Origin: Chrysophaeum taylorii
Taxonomy: Eukaryota > Sar > Pelagophyceae > Pelagomonadales > Pelagomonadaceae
DNA: 64,000 nucleotides
Reading direction: 5' to 3'
Assembly (NCBI GenBank): GCA_029834535.1
Contig: JAQMWT010000058.1
Coordinates: 1-64,000 of the forward strand
The notes beneath the pieces are model-generated. The model saw only the letters and a program-made list of their open reading frames with translations. It did no database searches and had not been told where the DNA came from. A program made the position numbers and the translations under genes. Below, in pieces: positions 43,401 to 54,794 of this stretch. Position 1 is the first letter of the stretch. Each line of letters begins with the position of its first letter.

Positions 43401-43643
43401 TCATGGCACGTCAACAACAACAAGATCGCCTGATGTTCCCGTGCCTCCTGCTTAGTAGTCAAGGAAATCAACGTGAACCGCGCTCACGGCTCAGTTCACA
43501 TGCATCGCTGTCTTGTGGAACGATTCCACCGCCCCTCACCTTTACGTCTCCCATCGTCCGTCTTGACTGAGTCATGACACGTATGTACGAACTACCTACG
43601 ACCTTCATGCTTACCCCGAGCACCGAAGTATCGTTCGAGGGGG
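40426..43643 (+). mobile_element. Unclassified LTR-like unit with Ala-rich repeat protein
   Basis: Between the 79-bp repeats lies a C-rich plus-strand unit. At about 40700-41450 the translation is Ala/Arg/Asp-rich with helical repeats (ARRALDDHDALL, ADLARRALDAAF). It runs into a 449-codon frame (41157-42506) whose later part repeats a R(T/I)RSD-x-E-V-type word many times. A further 238-codon frame (42646-43362) has no known domain. A purine tract (TTCGAGGGGG, about 43634) then precedes a TG...CA segment (43644-43717) that looks like a short 3' LTR. No reverse transcriptase or integrase is visible, so if it is an LTR element it is non-autonomous. It is treated here as a fossil. Confidence 0.4.
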
Positions 43644-43717
43644 TGTTCAGTGATATCAACCTTGACCCTTACCCTTTACCCTCCCTACTCCCCTCTTATT
43701 CTCTACTAACGCCATCA
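43644..43717 (+). repeat. Short LTR-like segment X
   Basis: 74 bp, TGTTCAGTGATATCAACC...CTAACGCCATCA, preceded by a purine tract. A close copy lies at 30262-30335. It has TG...CA ends as in an LTR, but no matching 5' copy was found at the other end of the unit. Confidence 0.5.
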
Positions 43718-43916
43718 TATGAAACCAAATGGAAGCAACCGCTCCACCCCAGCCAGATCAGCCACATCAACAAGTGGGTGATTCCACTTCCTTGAAGTAT
43801 ACGAACCGAAACTCCAAGAACTCAAAGACCAAGACCAAGATACGACCGATACGACGAAAGGAAAGTTATATCCGATCACGCAACCCCACCTCCAAGGAAA
43901 AGAAGCCGACTTCGTC

Positions 43917-46423
43917 GTGTACCTCCGCGAGACCGTGCACCCCCTCTTTCGCCGTTTCCTGCATGCCGGTAGCGACTCCGTCAAGCACCCAGCATACGAC
44001 GAGATTGATGCACTCGGATCCTCCCATCCGATAGGACTCGAATTCGTACTCCAAGTCCGTCTCGCACTTGACAAGCACACGGGCCAGAACCACGTCCATC
44101 ATGCGCATTATGTCTTCAATGCCTTCCTGGACACGCCGTTCAACCCGGAGATCCACGAACCAGCGCACTATATAGATTATATGCGCCACGTTCAACAACA
44201 GCTCCGTCAAATCACCGACGACCCTTCTCTCCAACTCAGCGACAACACGATACAACAAGAAACCCACAAGATGCTCCGCTTCAAGTACCCTCCAAGGTTT
44301 CTTGACTCTCGCGCCCCAACCCATATAAAAGGTTTTGCACGTCTTGCAAACTGCCTTCGTACCCCCAACGACTCGCTGTTACTCGACGAAGACAAAGAAG
44401 CGATAAACAATTTGCCCAAGCTGATCGCCCGCATCACGGTTATCTCCACCTTTGAGCGCAACTTTTGGGCTCACCTCGAGCCTCACCCCACCCTGAATTT
44501 CAAGCCGTTGCGATTCGTCACTGACTTCGGTCGTCTGCCGACCAAAGATAAAGACAATCCACGTTTTCGCTCCCGCCGTCATGGCCTCAACCTCACCGAA
44601 GATGACGACGACACCTCCCCCTCTGAAGATGATATCCCTCCGGATCCTGATGAAGCACCCCCTGACGACACCGACCCCGTTTTTCTCACGGAAGCCAACC
44701 TCGATCCAGATGACGACACTGCTCTCATCCAACATCTTCACGCTTGCCGTAAGAAGCAACTCTCACGCCACCCCAAGAAACCTCCACCCAAAAAGCCTCC
44801 AAATCCTCGCTCACCGTCCTACTACGACATCAATGACAGCCCCAAGCCCAAGGCCACCCCGGTCACCCCAACCAAGAACAAACAACACCCCCGTGCTTCT
44901 CCCGTCACCCCTGACAAAAGCGAGCACCCGCACCTCCGCAAAGTCACCTTTCCTACCCAAACGCACCCCCCATAGCCATCCACTCCTGACCAGCGGTTCA
45001 AGGTCCCCCTCCGTGATGCTCGTCGCAAGCTCCAGACCATCCGGAACCTTAGTCAAGCCGGCCGTCAACACACCTCCAACTCGGATCGTATGACCAAGCT
45101 CATCAACCTCATTACCACTATCTCCGACGAGATACTCCTCTCCGAGGCTGATTCTGACGCCGCCGAGTTTCTTCCGTTGTTATCATCCGACCCGCAGGAT
45201 GATCCACCAGATGAGGGCGAAGCCGACGACGCTGATGACCAAGGCCAACTCGGTTTTTACGATGATCATGGTCAACTATGCCTATACGATGATCAAATCC
45301 CCGAAATCGAAGACGAAGACGATGCCGCCGAAGACTACGCACAACGTCACCAAGACTATATGCGTGCTCTACACCGGAGCCAGCTTTTTCGATGAAGGTT
45401 GACGACGACGCCTGTGCCGCCAACCAAACCTTACTAAATCAGGCACCAAGCCTCACGATGAAAAATTTCCCAACATCATCGACACTTCCCCCCAGAGTCG
45501 CAGAATTTCTTTGTGCCACTTACACTACAGGAAAGGCACCCACCAAGACTAACTCTCTGCACGGATGCAATGGACCCGGCACTGAAGTTTCTTTAATTGA
45601 CGGTGGCGCATCTTTTTGCTTCACTCGAACAATACAACACGTTGTTCCCGAGTCCATGCGCAGGATTCCCGAACATTCCATCCGTATGGGCAAAGGCACC
45701 CTAACCAGCCCTTTCATCCGTGTCAAACCGCTGTATTTGCAGGCTGCAGGTCTCTCCTCACAGGATATCAAAGACTCCACAGGCTACGCATTATACTTAG
45801 TCTTTTTGGTCGTCCCGCACTTCAGGCCAGGTTTGCAGGTTACAGCGACCTCTCAACTGAAAGCTCTGAACGTACAGGCAACAGACCCACCGCTGCCGCA
45901 CGAACCGTACTTGTATGAACTTCCGACAAACTCCACCTCAGATCCGCATGATTACAGAAAGCTTCTAGGCACAACCGCAGTAGTTCTCGCCAATCGCCAA
46001 ACCAATGGTCTTTTGTCACTGCTCTCTCATCCAAAGCAAACATTCCGCGCTGTGATCAGTTTCCACACCGGAGCAAAATTGTCCTTCAAAGATGAACTTG
46101 CAAACATAACTCAGAAAGTAGCAAAGACGCGCTCGCAATCTCACCTCCTCGATTTCGCCAAACTGCAAAACCACTCTGCATTCCTGACGGAATTAATAGG
46201 ACTGCCGCGTACTTTCGTCCAATATGCATTCACTGGCACAGCGGACCTCTCTGTGCAAGCACAGCCCCCTCCGCTACATACAGCCATTATTGCAGGTGGA
46301 CTTCACCAAGAGGGTTTCGCCTCTTTTCGCAAACGCTTCAACGAGCGCGTCATCGTCGTTGCCACCTGTGAAATCAATCCAACTATGCGCGCAGCAACTG
46401 TTCCCGCAGGCTCTGCATTATAA
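43917..46423 (+). pseudogene. Copia-3 gag and protease region
   Basis: The 352-codon frame at 43917-44975 reads YLRETVHPLFRRFLHAG... with long helices, then an acidic and a Pro/Lys-rich tail (SPSEDDIPPDPDEAPPDD), fitting a Copia gag. At about 45590 EVSLIDGGASFCFT is an aspartic-protease active site of D-G-G type in an otherwise normal context (frame 45392-46423). Fossil. Confidence 0.65.
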
Positions 46424-46691
46424 GGATCTCAGAAAACTCACTGCCGCCTTGCAAGCCGGCAAATTACGACTACCTCAACTTGACTTGGCTGTCTTCACCT
46501 TGCCTTGTCAACACCTGAGTGTAATGAAAGACTACGATGGCTATGCCACTCCAGCAACTGCCGATCTCTTCGTCAAATAACAAATTCGCTTTGTTCGTTG
46601 CACGCTCCCGACATACACCATTGTCGAGAACGTACCACCAAACCCGAAAACCCACAAAGAGTACACCCAACTCGCAAAATGCTATCGACGC

Positions 46692-49165
46692 ATGGGCTAC
46701 TTCCGACACTCCGGTGTCTACAATGCCACCGCCTTTGGCGACGTCATAAGCAAGAATCGATACCTCGCTGTCTTCGCTCGACACCCGCTAAACGGCTACA
46801 ACCTCGAGAAAACCGCTTCTCCCTGGTTAATATCTCCTCCGATCATGGTTCCCCTCCTTGATCCAAGTCACACCGTCCCAGACGAACTATGGATAAACAA
46901 CCCCGCTCTTCGCGGCACAGTGACCCGTTCCACCTTGGATTATTATCAGCACAAAGCCATTTTCTCATATGCACCCGCCAATGCTGCTCAACTCTCGATT
47001 TCCGAGAATGCACGCATCTGCCAAATGCTTGCACGCCTGAAGAAGCCATTCACGGATCTCGGCCTGGACGCCGACGGCACCCCCTACACCTCGATGACCA
47101 CCATCCCACATCTCTTGGTATTTACATTGCTGCACAATCATTTGTCGCAACACCCTACTCTCGCCGCCTGGAACACACTTCGCTGCTTTCACGCCTCCGG
47201 GTCTCAATTTGCTTACCTTGAGGTACCACCTGGATGGAGCCATCTCCGGCACTGCCGCCGCCGCCGTTGCATGCGGCTACTTCCCGCGCGCATCCCTCAC
47301 CTTGCATTCACGCCCCCCTCAGATATTGGACTGCTCACCCCAACCCGCAGTCTTCTGCCCAACGCACACCTTCTCCCTGGATGTCCCCAAGGGCACCGCC
47401 GTTCTGGTCGTCGCCTACACCAGCTCATTTGCCGCCACTCACTGCTGCTCGCGTCCCTCCACGTGGGTCCACTACACGAATCGCTCGCATCCCGGCTTCG
47501 CCGCGATCAATTCACGAGGGCGAATCACACTCGATGACCCCACGGGACTAATAATGTCCGAAGCACGTCCCACTTGCGCGGACTATGTCGGCCACATCGG
47601 CGACACTCTCCAGAAAAGCACCAAGTGCTACTCGGTCACTGGCTCGTGCCCAACCAACACGAGCTACTCCAACGCACTACAGCCGATCTCTCCCGACCAC
47701 ATCCGATACGCGACTCTCAACGAAATCGCAAAATTTGGACACCACTCGGACCCGGAACTGCTTCGCTTGTTCCAACAGGACCCACCGTACTTCGCGTTTA
47801 AGGCACTGGCCAACGCCGTCCCGCACAACATGCTGCAGGCAACGTACAGTGCTGTCCTCGCACTCCAGGAATCGCATCATCACGTGAACCTTCACATCGA
47901 ATGGGCAACGATACGCCTTGGCATCCCCAGCCCCGGAGACATTAACCAGGTTGCAGAATTCTTCTCGACCATCTCCAGCCGTCCCTTAGCAGAGGAGGAC
48001 CTGAACCTCACCCCCCTCTTCAATGCGGTTGCAGATGCTCACCATGATGCGATCCGCAAGCCACGCAAATCGAAAAACCTCGAGACGCTTCTTGCCGAGG
48101 CAACCGTTGCCAAAGTCCGAGCGACCCAGCCCCCCTAGCGCGTCGACCGCCGCACTGCCCCCCTTGCACAAGCCTGGCACCACTCAGCACGCAAAAAGAG
48201 TGCTTCTGGTCACGCTGGCACCGCATTCACCACCAGCAACCCGAGGTTCTTCGCCGCACGATTGCCGCTAACGTAACGAACCTCAACCAGGTGATGATCG
48301 GTATCTGCAAGACTGCAGCGAATGCAAGCGCTATCAATCGCATGTCAGCTTCCGCCATAAGAACGCTTCCTGGTAACAGGATGAACTGGCCTACGCTCCT
48401 GGCCAACATCTCCACATGGATGTATCCTACCCGAGCATCAGCAAATGCTATGGTGGATTCCGTTACATAATGCACTTCGTGTGTGTTATTTCGGTACACA
48501 AATGGGTATACTTCCTGAGGAAACTGGACGCGCAGAACGTTCTTGCTGGCATCCTCTACGTGGCCAACGTGATTAAGGTCGAATTCGATGTAAGTGTGGA
48601 ATGCATCTCATCTGATGCTTTTTCCACATTCCGCTCCGAAGCTTTTCACCCGCGCAAAGTACAACTTGGCATCCAGTTTCAAATCATTGGTCGCCACCTA
48701 CACCAGCGGAACTTCGCGGAAAACATCATCAAAGAAAATACCCGGGGCACTGTCGTTCGCCTCCTGAATCTGCGCAGCGTCCGCATTGAAGGAAAGCCCA
48801 TTAGCACCGAGTATTACCACCCGTTTGCTCTGCTGCATAAGATCCAAGCAGACAATCCGCGCTCTCATGGATTGCCCTCGAGCACTCACATGCCCTGCAC
48901 CGTCCCCAGGCGCATTGTGTCATATACGGCACCACTCTTTAAGCTCCTCCTCTTTGGCGAACCTGTCACATTCGTATACCCGCAGAGTCAAAAACTGGGA
49001 CCCTCCAGCGTCTCCGCCTCTTACCTTCATAGCAACAACTATCTTCCGAATCTCCCTGGCACGGACCGATTTATCCGTGATGTTCACAGCTCTATCCTGC
49101 TTGTGCATCAAGGGCGATACGACTTTCACGTCGATGCGGACATGGTAGTCAATCGCAACAAATAA
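46692..49165 (+). pseudogene. Copia-3 pre-integrase and integrase region
   Basis: The frame at 46692-47537 is a protein-like stretch of unknown type (FGDVISKNRYLAVFARHPLNG). The frame at 47209-48138 resembles the region between protease and integrase in Copia-1. At about 48415-48500 HMDVSYPSIS..YGGFRYIMHF is the integrase core start with its first Asp. The rest of the core and a C-terminal VHQGRYDFHVDADMV tail run to 49165. Fossil. Confidence 0.6.
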
Positions 49166-49246
49166 ATTGAGCGGATTAAAGCACAGGCACAGTTTCCAGC
49201 AGAAGCACGGCAAGAGGACCCGCTTCCAGCTATAAGCGACCAGCCA

Positions 49247-49975
49247 ATGCCGGAACTTAGACAGGAACCGCAAAATGAGGGCGAGACTCATGACAAACCG
49301 CAAAATGAGGGCGAGACTCAGGACAACAACCATGATGACAAACCCGATGACGAAGACAAGGATAAGGAACCAGATCAAACCTCTGCTACTGGTCCAAGTC
49401 CCGTCAGCGACGAGACACCTGAACAGGACTTCTCCTTCCTCAACAGGCCACCTCCGCCGGATGGAAGCATTCCGATGCCCAAGCGAAAAGATCGCTTGGA
49501 GGTTGTTCTCGACGATTCAGGTTTTACTCCAGTCTTTGTGCATCGCAACCAGAGTGACAAACTCAAGGCAGATCTCAAGGACGAGCGCGGATTTCGCATT
49601 CCCAAAGACCAACTTTACATAGTGAAACGTGTTGACGATGGACAACTGTTCACCAGACGCATTATCGCATCAGAGTATGGTCGCAACTGGAAATACCAGC
49701 AGGAGCAACCCACGGCTCGCGCCACAGCCAACATGTCCAGCACGTTGATGTTTCTTATCAGTGTCAGCGCTCTGCATCAAGGCCATGCCGCCAGCATCGC
49801 ATCTGATCTCAACATTAGAAGGGACGCTAAGCCGCCAGATGATGTCCCGATAGGATGCCTCCTCGCACATACCACCCAAGACTATGGTATCATGGGCGGC
49901 ACTGCACTGGATCTGCAGAGAGAAACCGATGCAGAACTCTTGCACGTCAACTTCCCAAAGAAGCCGTACCATTAG
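49247..49975 (+). pseudogene. Copia-3 acidic linker between integrase and reverse transcriptase
   Basis: A 242-codon frame beginning with two 33-bp direct repeats (PQNEGETHDK / PQNEGETQDN), then a run of Asp/Glu/Lys, then a folded segment (DRLEVVLDDSGFTPVFVHRNQS). Copia polyproteins normally have a variable linker here. Part of a fossil. Confidence 0.5.
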
Positions 49976-50164
49976 TCTGTTCTGGTCGATCACCAAGACA
50001 ACGACAATTCTGTTCTCGAGAATTATGTATGCCATGACGAATTGTCACCGGCAGAGTACTATGCGCGTCAACGGAACCAATAATTCAGTTGTAGTTCCTC
50101 TTTCTTATGGGACATCTCAGCGCATCAGCACTACCACATAGCCTCTCGTCACAGACACGCCTTC

Positions 50165-51403
50165 ATGCATGATTCTGGCGAACTCGGATACCTCTTTCTA
50201 AGTCAACGTGATCCGAATCAAGACATTCTCCAAGAAGTCATGGACTATGACTTGCAGCACATCGACCATGTCGTGTTACAGCTCGTGACAGCTGATGACA
50301 TTGTCGATGAGCCCGAGAAGATTGTCGAACTCAAAGGCCTCAGCGAAGAGGACAAGCTCAAGCATATTGCTTCGATTCGCAAGGAGATTGAAGGATTGTG
50401 CTCCAACGGCGTCTTTAAGCTAGAGCCTTTGCCGCCAGACCGTTCGTCTATCTCGACGAAACTCGTGCTGAAGATCAAGTATTTTGCTGACGGCACTCCA
50501 GACCGCTACAAGGCTCGTCTAGTTGCCCGAGGTTTCTTGGCACGCGTCGGCATCGACTTTTATGCCACATCTTCACCGACCGCGATGCTCGCCACTAACC
50601 GGTTATTGCTCGCCATCGCTGTGAAGCACAAGCTCCCCGTCGCGCACGCGGACATTCCCCAGGCCTTCATCCAATCGGCGCTTGATCGCCCGGTATGGAT
50701 CGATTTACCTCGTGGAATTCGTGTCTCGCAGAACCTTATTCAGCAGATACAGAAGAACCACCCAGAGTCCAAGTTAGCTCTACGACTCGTGAAGGCTCTC
50801 TATGGTCTCAAACAGTCAGCTTTGTTGTGGAACATTAAGCTTGACTCATTTCTTCGACAACACGAGTTTGAACGCTCGCAAGTCGACACTTGTCTATATA
50901 TCAGTTGGGATCGATCTATTAACAGATGGGTTCTCCTATCCGTCTCCGTCGATGATCTTTTGATCACTGGTACCAACACCGCCAAAATCACATCTCTTCG
51001 CACCGCTTTGGAGAAAGAATATGGCAAAGGTACTTGGCACGACAATATTCGATCTTTTCTTGGTATCGACGTCCATTATAATGTCTCCGCTGGTCACCTC
51101 ACTATGAATGTAGCAGCAAAGATAAACAAGATGCTCGCCGAGCATAAACTTTACCTCCGCAGTTCTGACGTCCCTTACTCTGAAAAACTCACTCACAAAC
51201 CTTCTGCTAAGTTTCTTTCCGACTTGGCTCCTACCTTGGAACTATTACGCAAGCATTTTCCTCATTACTGTGGCACTAGTGTCTACTTGTCTGTCACATG
51301 CCGTCCTGATATATCACAGCTCTGTGCAACAAGTGCTGCAAAGGCATGCACAACCCTGAGCAGACCCACCTTCTACATGTGTATGTTTTACTTCGCTATT
51401 TGA
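50165..51403 (+). CDS. Copia-3 reverse transcriptase
   Basis: A 412-codon frame with the full Copia RT domain: STKLVLKIKYFADGTPDRYK, ARLVARGFLARVGIDF, VAHADIPQAFIQSALDRPVW (first catalytic Asp), LVKALYGLKQSALLWN, and SVDDLLITG, the catalytic pair in x-V-D-D form. It ends in the region leading to RNase H. This is the best preserved Copia domain in the window. No separate gene: part of the Copia-3 polyprotein. Confidence 0.85.
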   Translation: MHDSGELGYLFLSQRDPNQDILQEVMDYDLQHIDHVVLQLVTADDIVDEPEKIVELKGLSEEDKLKHIASIRKEIEGLCSNGVFKLEPLPPDRSSISTKLVLKIKYFADGTPDRYKARLVARGFLARVGIDFYATSSPTAMLATNRLLLAIAVKHKLPVAHADIPQAFIQSALDRPVWIDLPRGIRVSQNLIQQIQKNHPESKLALRLVKALYGLKQSALLWNIKLDSFLRQHEFERSQVDTCLYISWDRSINRWVLLSVSVDDLLITGTNTAKITSLRTALEKEYGKGTWHDNIRSFLGIDVHYNVSAGHLTMNVAAKINKMLAEHKLYLRSSDVPYSEKLTHKPSAKFLSDLAPTLELLRKHFPHYCGTSVYLSVTCRPDISQLCATSAAKACTTLSRPTFYMCMFYFAI

Positions 51404-52107
51404 AGGGTACCCCGAATGATTCTCTAGACTATTCATCCGACAGCCCCTCTATTACGCCCTTTATTCAGCATCTTATCAGCAACTACCCAGAATTGCATCA
51501 TCTTAGTTCACCTATTATTTGTTTCACTGATGCCAGTTTCGCTGACAGTTCTGATCCTCGCTTACGATCTCATTCTGGTGCATGTATTTTCGTATTTGGC
51601 AGCCTCGTATTTTGGTCTAGCAAACGCCAAACCCTTACTGCCAAAAGCACCATGGAAGCCGAACTCATCGCCGCTAGCGCAGCCGCTGATGAATGCCAAT
51701 GGTTTCATAAGATCTTCTCTTCTCACCCTTACCTGTTTTCACGTGATCAAGCTCACGCTATCCCACTGCTTATTGACAACGCTAGCGCATTACATGTCGC
51801 TAATCACCCTAAAGTCAGTGCTCCCTCTCGTCATATCAATTTACGAGAATTTCGCATTCGTGACTACCAGGCCAACTCGGTCATCCGTCCTCTCTGGTGT
51901 CCTACTCACTACCAGATCGCTGATCATTTTTCGAAACTTCTTTCTCGCAATTTATTCCACAAGTTCAAGAACGCCTACGGTGTTCATTCCACCTCTTCTT
52001 CACCACCATCTCATCAAGTTACTTTCCGCTACTCTTCCACCGTACAATTCCGTCCAGAACACTCTCCACATACTTGTCGATGGAAAGTCGCTTCCTGCTT
52101 AGTTTGA
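51346..52107 (+). pseudogene. Copia-3 RNase H
   Basis: LRYLKGTPNDSLDYSS, CFTDASFADSSDPRLRSHSG, FWSSKRQTLTAKSTMEAELIA and LLIDNASALHVANHPKV are the standard Copia RNase H blocks, including the catalytic Asp/Glu residues. Then HINLREFRIRD and IADHFSKLL close the pol region. Part of a fossil. Confidence 0.85.
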
Positions 52108-52147
52108 TCCAGATTTCGCTCACCGAGTTCAATCCGTGAGGGGGGCG

Positions 52148-53664
52148 TAGAGATAGAAAATTCGATTTGACGACGGCGTGTCTTCCTCGACGGCGAGATC
52201 GAGGCGGCGCCGCTTCAAATCGAAGACGAGGACGCGCGCGTCTTTGACCTCGAAAGTCGCATGGCCCCTGGTTGCGGCGGGTTTGGGGTCGATAGTCGCG
52301 CGGACGCGGCCGTCGCCTACGTCGTCGCGCTTAATGCGGTAAAAGAGGCCGCGGCGCCGCGCGTCGGCTCGGCGGTCGATGTGACGCGGCCTGGTGAGTT
52401 CGCAGATGCGGCACGCGATGCGGAGATCGTCGTGGTCCTCGTCGTCTTCGAGGTTCTCCATGAGCAAGCGGCCCTCGTCGTCGCACGGCAAGTCTTCCGT
52501 CTGGCGCAGCATCGTGTAGGCGTTGTCGTGGCTGCACATGCAATCGAGGCGACATCCGGTCTTGCCGGCGGCGCCCTTTGTGCACGTCTGGTGGTGGTGT
52601 TTGTCGTGGTTGTTTCGGTTGGCCCGCGTGAGCGAGGCGCTGTGCTTGAAAGCTGTGGGATCGTTGGGGATGGCGGCGGCGGCATCGCGGCGTGCTCCGA
52701 GCCGCAGAGACTTGCGCGCCTCCGAGGCCGCGTGGGACGCGAGCTGGAGCTCGCCCGAGACGTACTTGTCGATGGCCGCGTAGAGGGCGGCGCGAAGGTC
52801 GTCGTGCTCAACGACGTCGGCGATAAAAGCTGGCGTCGCGCCGCCGAAGAGCTTCATGTGGGAATGCAGCGAGTCGCGCTGGTTGGTCTCGCAGACGCCG
52901 AAGGCCCCGGCGAGGCGGCCGAAAACGCCCTTGGGGCGGTCGCGAATGGGGACGTCGGCCTTCTCGTTGCCAGAAGGAACGGCAAGAACGTCCTCGACGA
53001 TGAGGCGGAGGAGGAAGTCGAAGACGAGCGCGCAGGGGAAGGGATTGTGTGTAGCTCGTTCTTGGAGGGCGGTTTTCGTCATGTGGGGCTCGCGAACGCG
53101 CCGGTCGCAGTCTCGCGACGCGCGCATCTGGGCAACGAAGACGTCGTCGTAGTCGGGCGCGTCCTAGGAAGGCAAGAGCTGGTAGCCGCGCCACGGAAAC
53201 ATGAGGCGAGCGGCGACGAGGTTGTGGACGTCGTCCGGCGCGATCGTAAAGAAGTAGGAGGCGGCGCCGTAGTGACGAAGCGTCGCGAGGAGCGTCGTCA
53301 TGTCGGCACGCCGCTGGGAGCCGGACCACGGTTGCTTGGAGGAGCCGAGGTGGACGAAGTTCATGACTTTCGCGACGAGGTTGGCGGAATCTTGGCTGTC
53401 GGGGTTGGCGGCCATCGCGCGGAGCTTGTCCCAGAACGAGGGGTCGGAAACCATGGCCTTGTAGCCTTCGAACTGGTCCGACTTGACGCGGCCCGCGAAG
53501 CCGCGGTTTATCGCGTGTCTCTTGATCGAATTGGCCGCGTAAGCGAGAAACGAAAGACCGCGAGCGAAGCGGCCATCGGCGAAGAGCACCATGTGCCGAT
53601 ACGCGCCTCGGGGAATACCTTTGCCGCGGCGGAGGCCGTGTCCGCGCGGGAACAAGAGGGGCAC
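52148..53664 (-). CDS. Helitron Rep (HUH nuclease) domain, truncated
   Basis: 53664-53164 reads LLFPRGHGLRRGKG, YRHMVLFADGRFAR, then HLGSSKQPWSGSQRRAD and GAASYFFTIAPDDVHN, the start of the Helitron-like N domain. 53127-52148 reads NQRDSLHSHMKLFGG, whose H-S-H is the metal-binding HUH motif, then CTKGAAGKTGCRLDC and CRICEL. Rep nicks DNA and joins it through tyrosines in rolling-circle transposition. The paired Tyr motif and the whole helicase, which should follow, are missing because the sequence ends at the Copia-3 junction. The two pieces are in different frames. Dead as it stands. Confidence 0.7.
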
Positions 53665-54123
53665 GCGCCAACGTACAAGTCGGGCGCGGACGCGTAGTCG
53701 TCGATTGGTGTGTCCGCGCGGACGAGGGAAATGGACGGAGTTGGAGCGGCCGCGGGCGCCACCGTTGCAGGCGCGGGAGGACCGGCACGTGCTATGGCGG
53801 GCATATCTGCGGCGTCTGCGCGAATATCTTCGTCGTCTGCGGCGTCGTCGGCGAGTTGGTCGTTGTCTTCGTCGGGCAGGGTCTCGACCGTCGTGGTAAC
53901 CGTCTTGATGATGGACCGGGCGACAGACCCCATCGTTTCTTGCGACGCCGGGAAAACGCCGACGTGCGACATTCCGGCGAGCAAGCGTCGTCGCTGGCGC
54001 TCGGCGTTTTTCGGCGTCGCGCGCATTTCGGCGTCGTCGTCGTCCTCGAAGGTGGCGACGGCGACGGCCGAGTCGTCGTCCGCAGCTTCGTCGGTGTCGT
54101 CGTTTTGGTTGCGGTCGGCGGGG

Positions 54124-54708
54124 TCATCCACGTTGGGGAATGACGGGTCTTCCGAGGGTGTTCTTTCGAGATCGTCGTCGTACTTGTTTAGGCGGCCGTC
54201 GTCGTCGTTTTGGGCGCGACACATTATCTCGTAACGTTCGCCCGTCGTGCCGGAGAACAGCAGATGTGGGGCTTCGGCTTCGAGGCGCGTGCCAATAAAG
54301 AGCATTATCGAGGTCCGTCCCTTCGCGCGGAATGAGCACATCGCGGTGAAGATTTTCCTTTGAGTGGAAGTCCGAGACGTCGTCGGCATCGTCGATATCG
54401 TAGTCCGCGTTGGAATCATCGTCGTCGTCGCGAGCCGATGCACGAACTTGCGCGACGTCGGTCGCCGCCGCGGCGTCCTCGGCTTGGTCGTTGTTGGCGA
54501 GGTGCACGGAATTTTCGACGACGCGGCGCTCGATAGCGTTGAGGTTGTCTGCGGAGTCCTTCGTGGTTAGTTTTTTGAACGTGGCCTCGTATTTGCGGCA
54601 AAAAGTGCTCCAGTCGAGCGGTGCGCCCGCGAAGGTTTCGCTTCGAGTCTCGTGGACGTGAATTGGGTCGGGGGCGCACGCGAGAATGTTGATCCAGTTG
54701 AAGACCAC
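54124..54708 (-). CDS. Helitron protein middle segment
   Basis: 194 codons beginning MVFNWINILACAPDPIHVHE and followed by an acidic Asp-rich run and a block continued in 53508-54443 (PHLLFSGTTGERYEIM). This is the linker commonly seen between the DUF6570 region and the Rep domain. The two frames overlap, so the original single gene is interrupted here by a frameshift. Confidence 0.5.
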   Translation of the reverse strand: MVFNWINILACAPDPIHVHETRSETFAGAPLDWSTFCRKYEATFKKLTTKDSADNLNAIERRVVENSVHLANNDQAEDAAAATDVAQVRASARDDDDDSNADYDIDDADDVSDFHSKENLHRDVLIPREGTDLDNALYWHAPRSRSPTSAVLRHDGRTLRDNVSRPKRRRRPPKQVRRRSRKNTLGRPVIPQRG

Positions 54709-54794
54709 CCAAGGACGAAGGGTAAGGTCGGTCTACTGGAGCGCCTTGCGTTCTAACTCGCCGCGCTTGCCAACTTTTGGGCCGACGACGTAGA

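Larger units (their letters stand above)
43719..52147 (+). mobile_element. Copia-3: plus-strand Ty1/Copia element
   Basis: Order: gag-like region (from the second 79-bp repeat to about 45.4 kb), protease (about 45.6), pre-integrase stretch (46.7-48.1), integrase (48.4-49.16), acidic linker (49.25-49.97), reverse transcriptase (50.2-51.4) and RNase H (51.4-52.1), then a polypurine tract GTGAGGGGGGCG (52136-52147). It has the same long, extended architecture as Copia-1. The sequence after the polypurine tract is Helitron coding DNA, so the 3' LTR is absent. There are about half a dozen or more breaks, and the reverse transcriptase is well preserved. Age intermediate. Confidence 0.85.

Noticed and set aside
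52261-53697. 478-codon plus-strand frame
   Set aside because: It is exactly antisense to the Helitron Rep domain in GC-rich DNA. The minus strand carries the recognisable HUH and Helitron-like N motifs.
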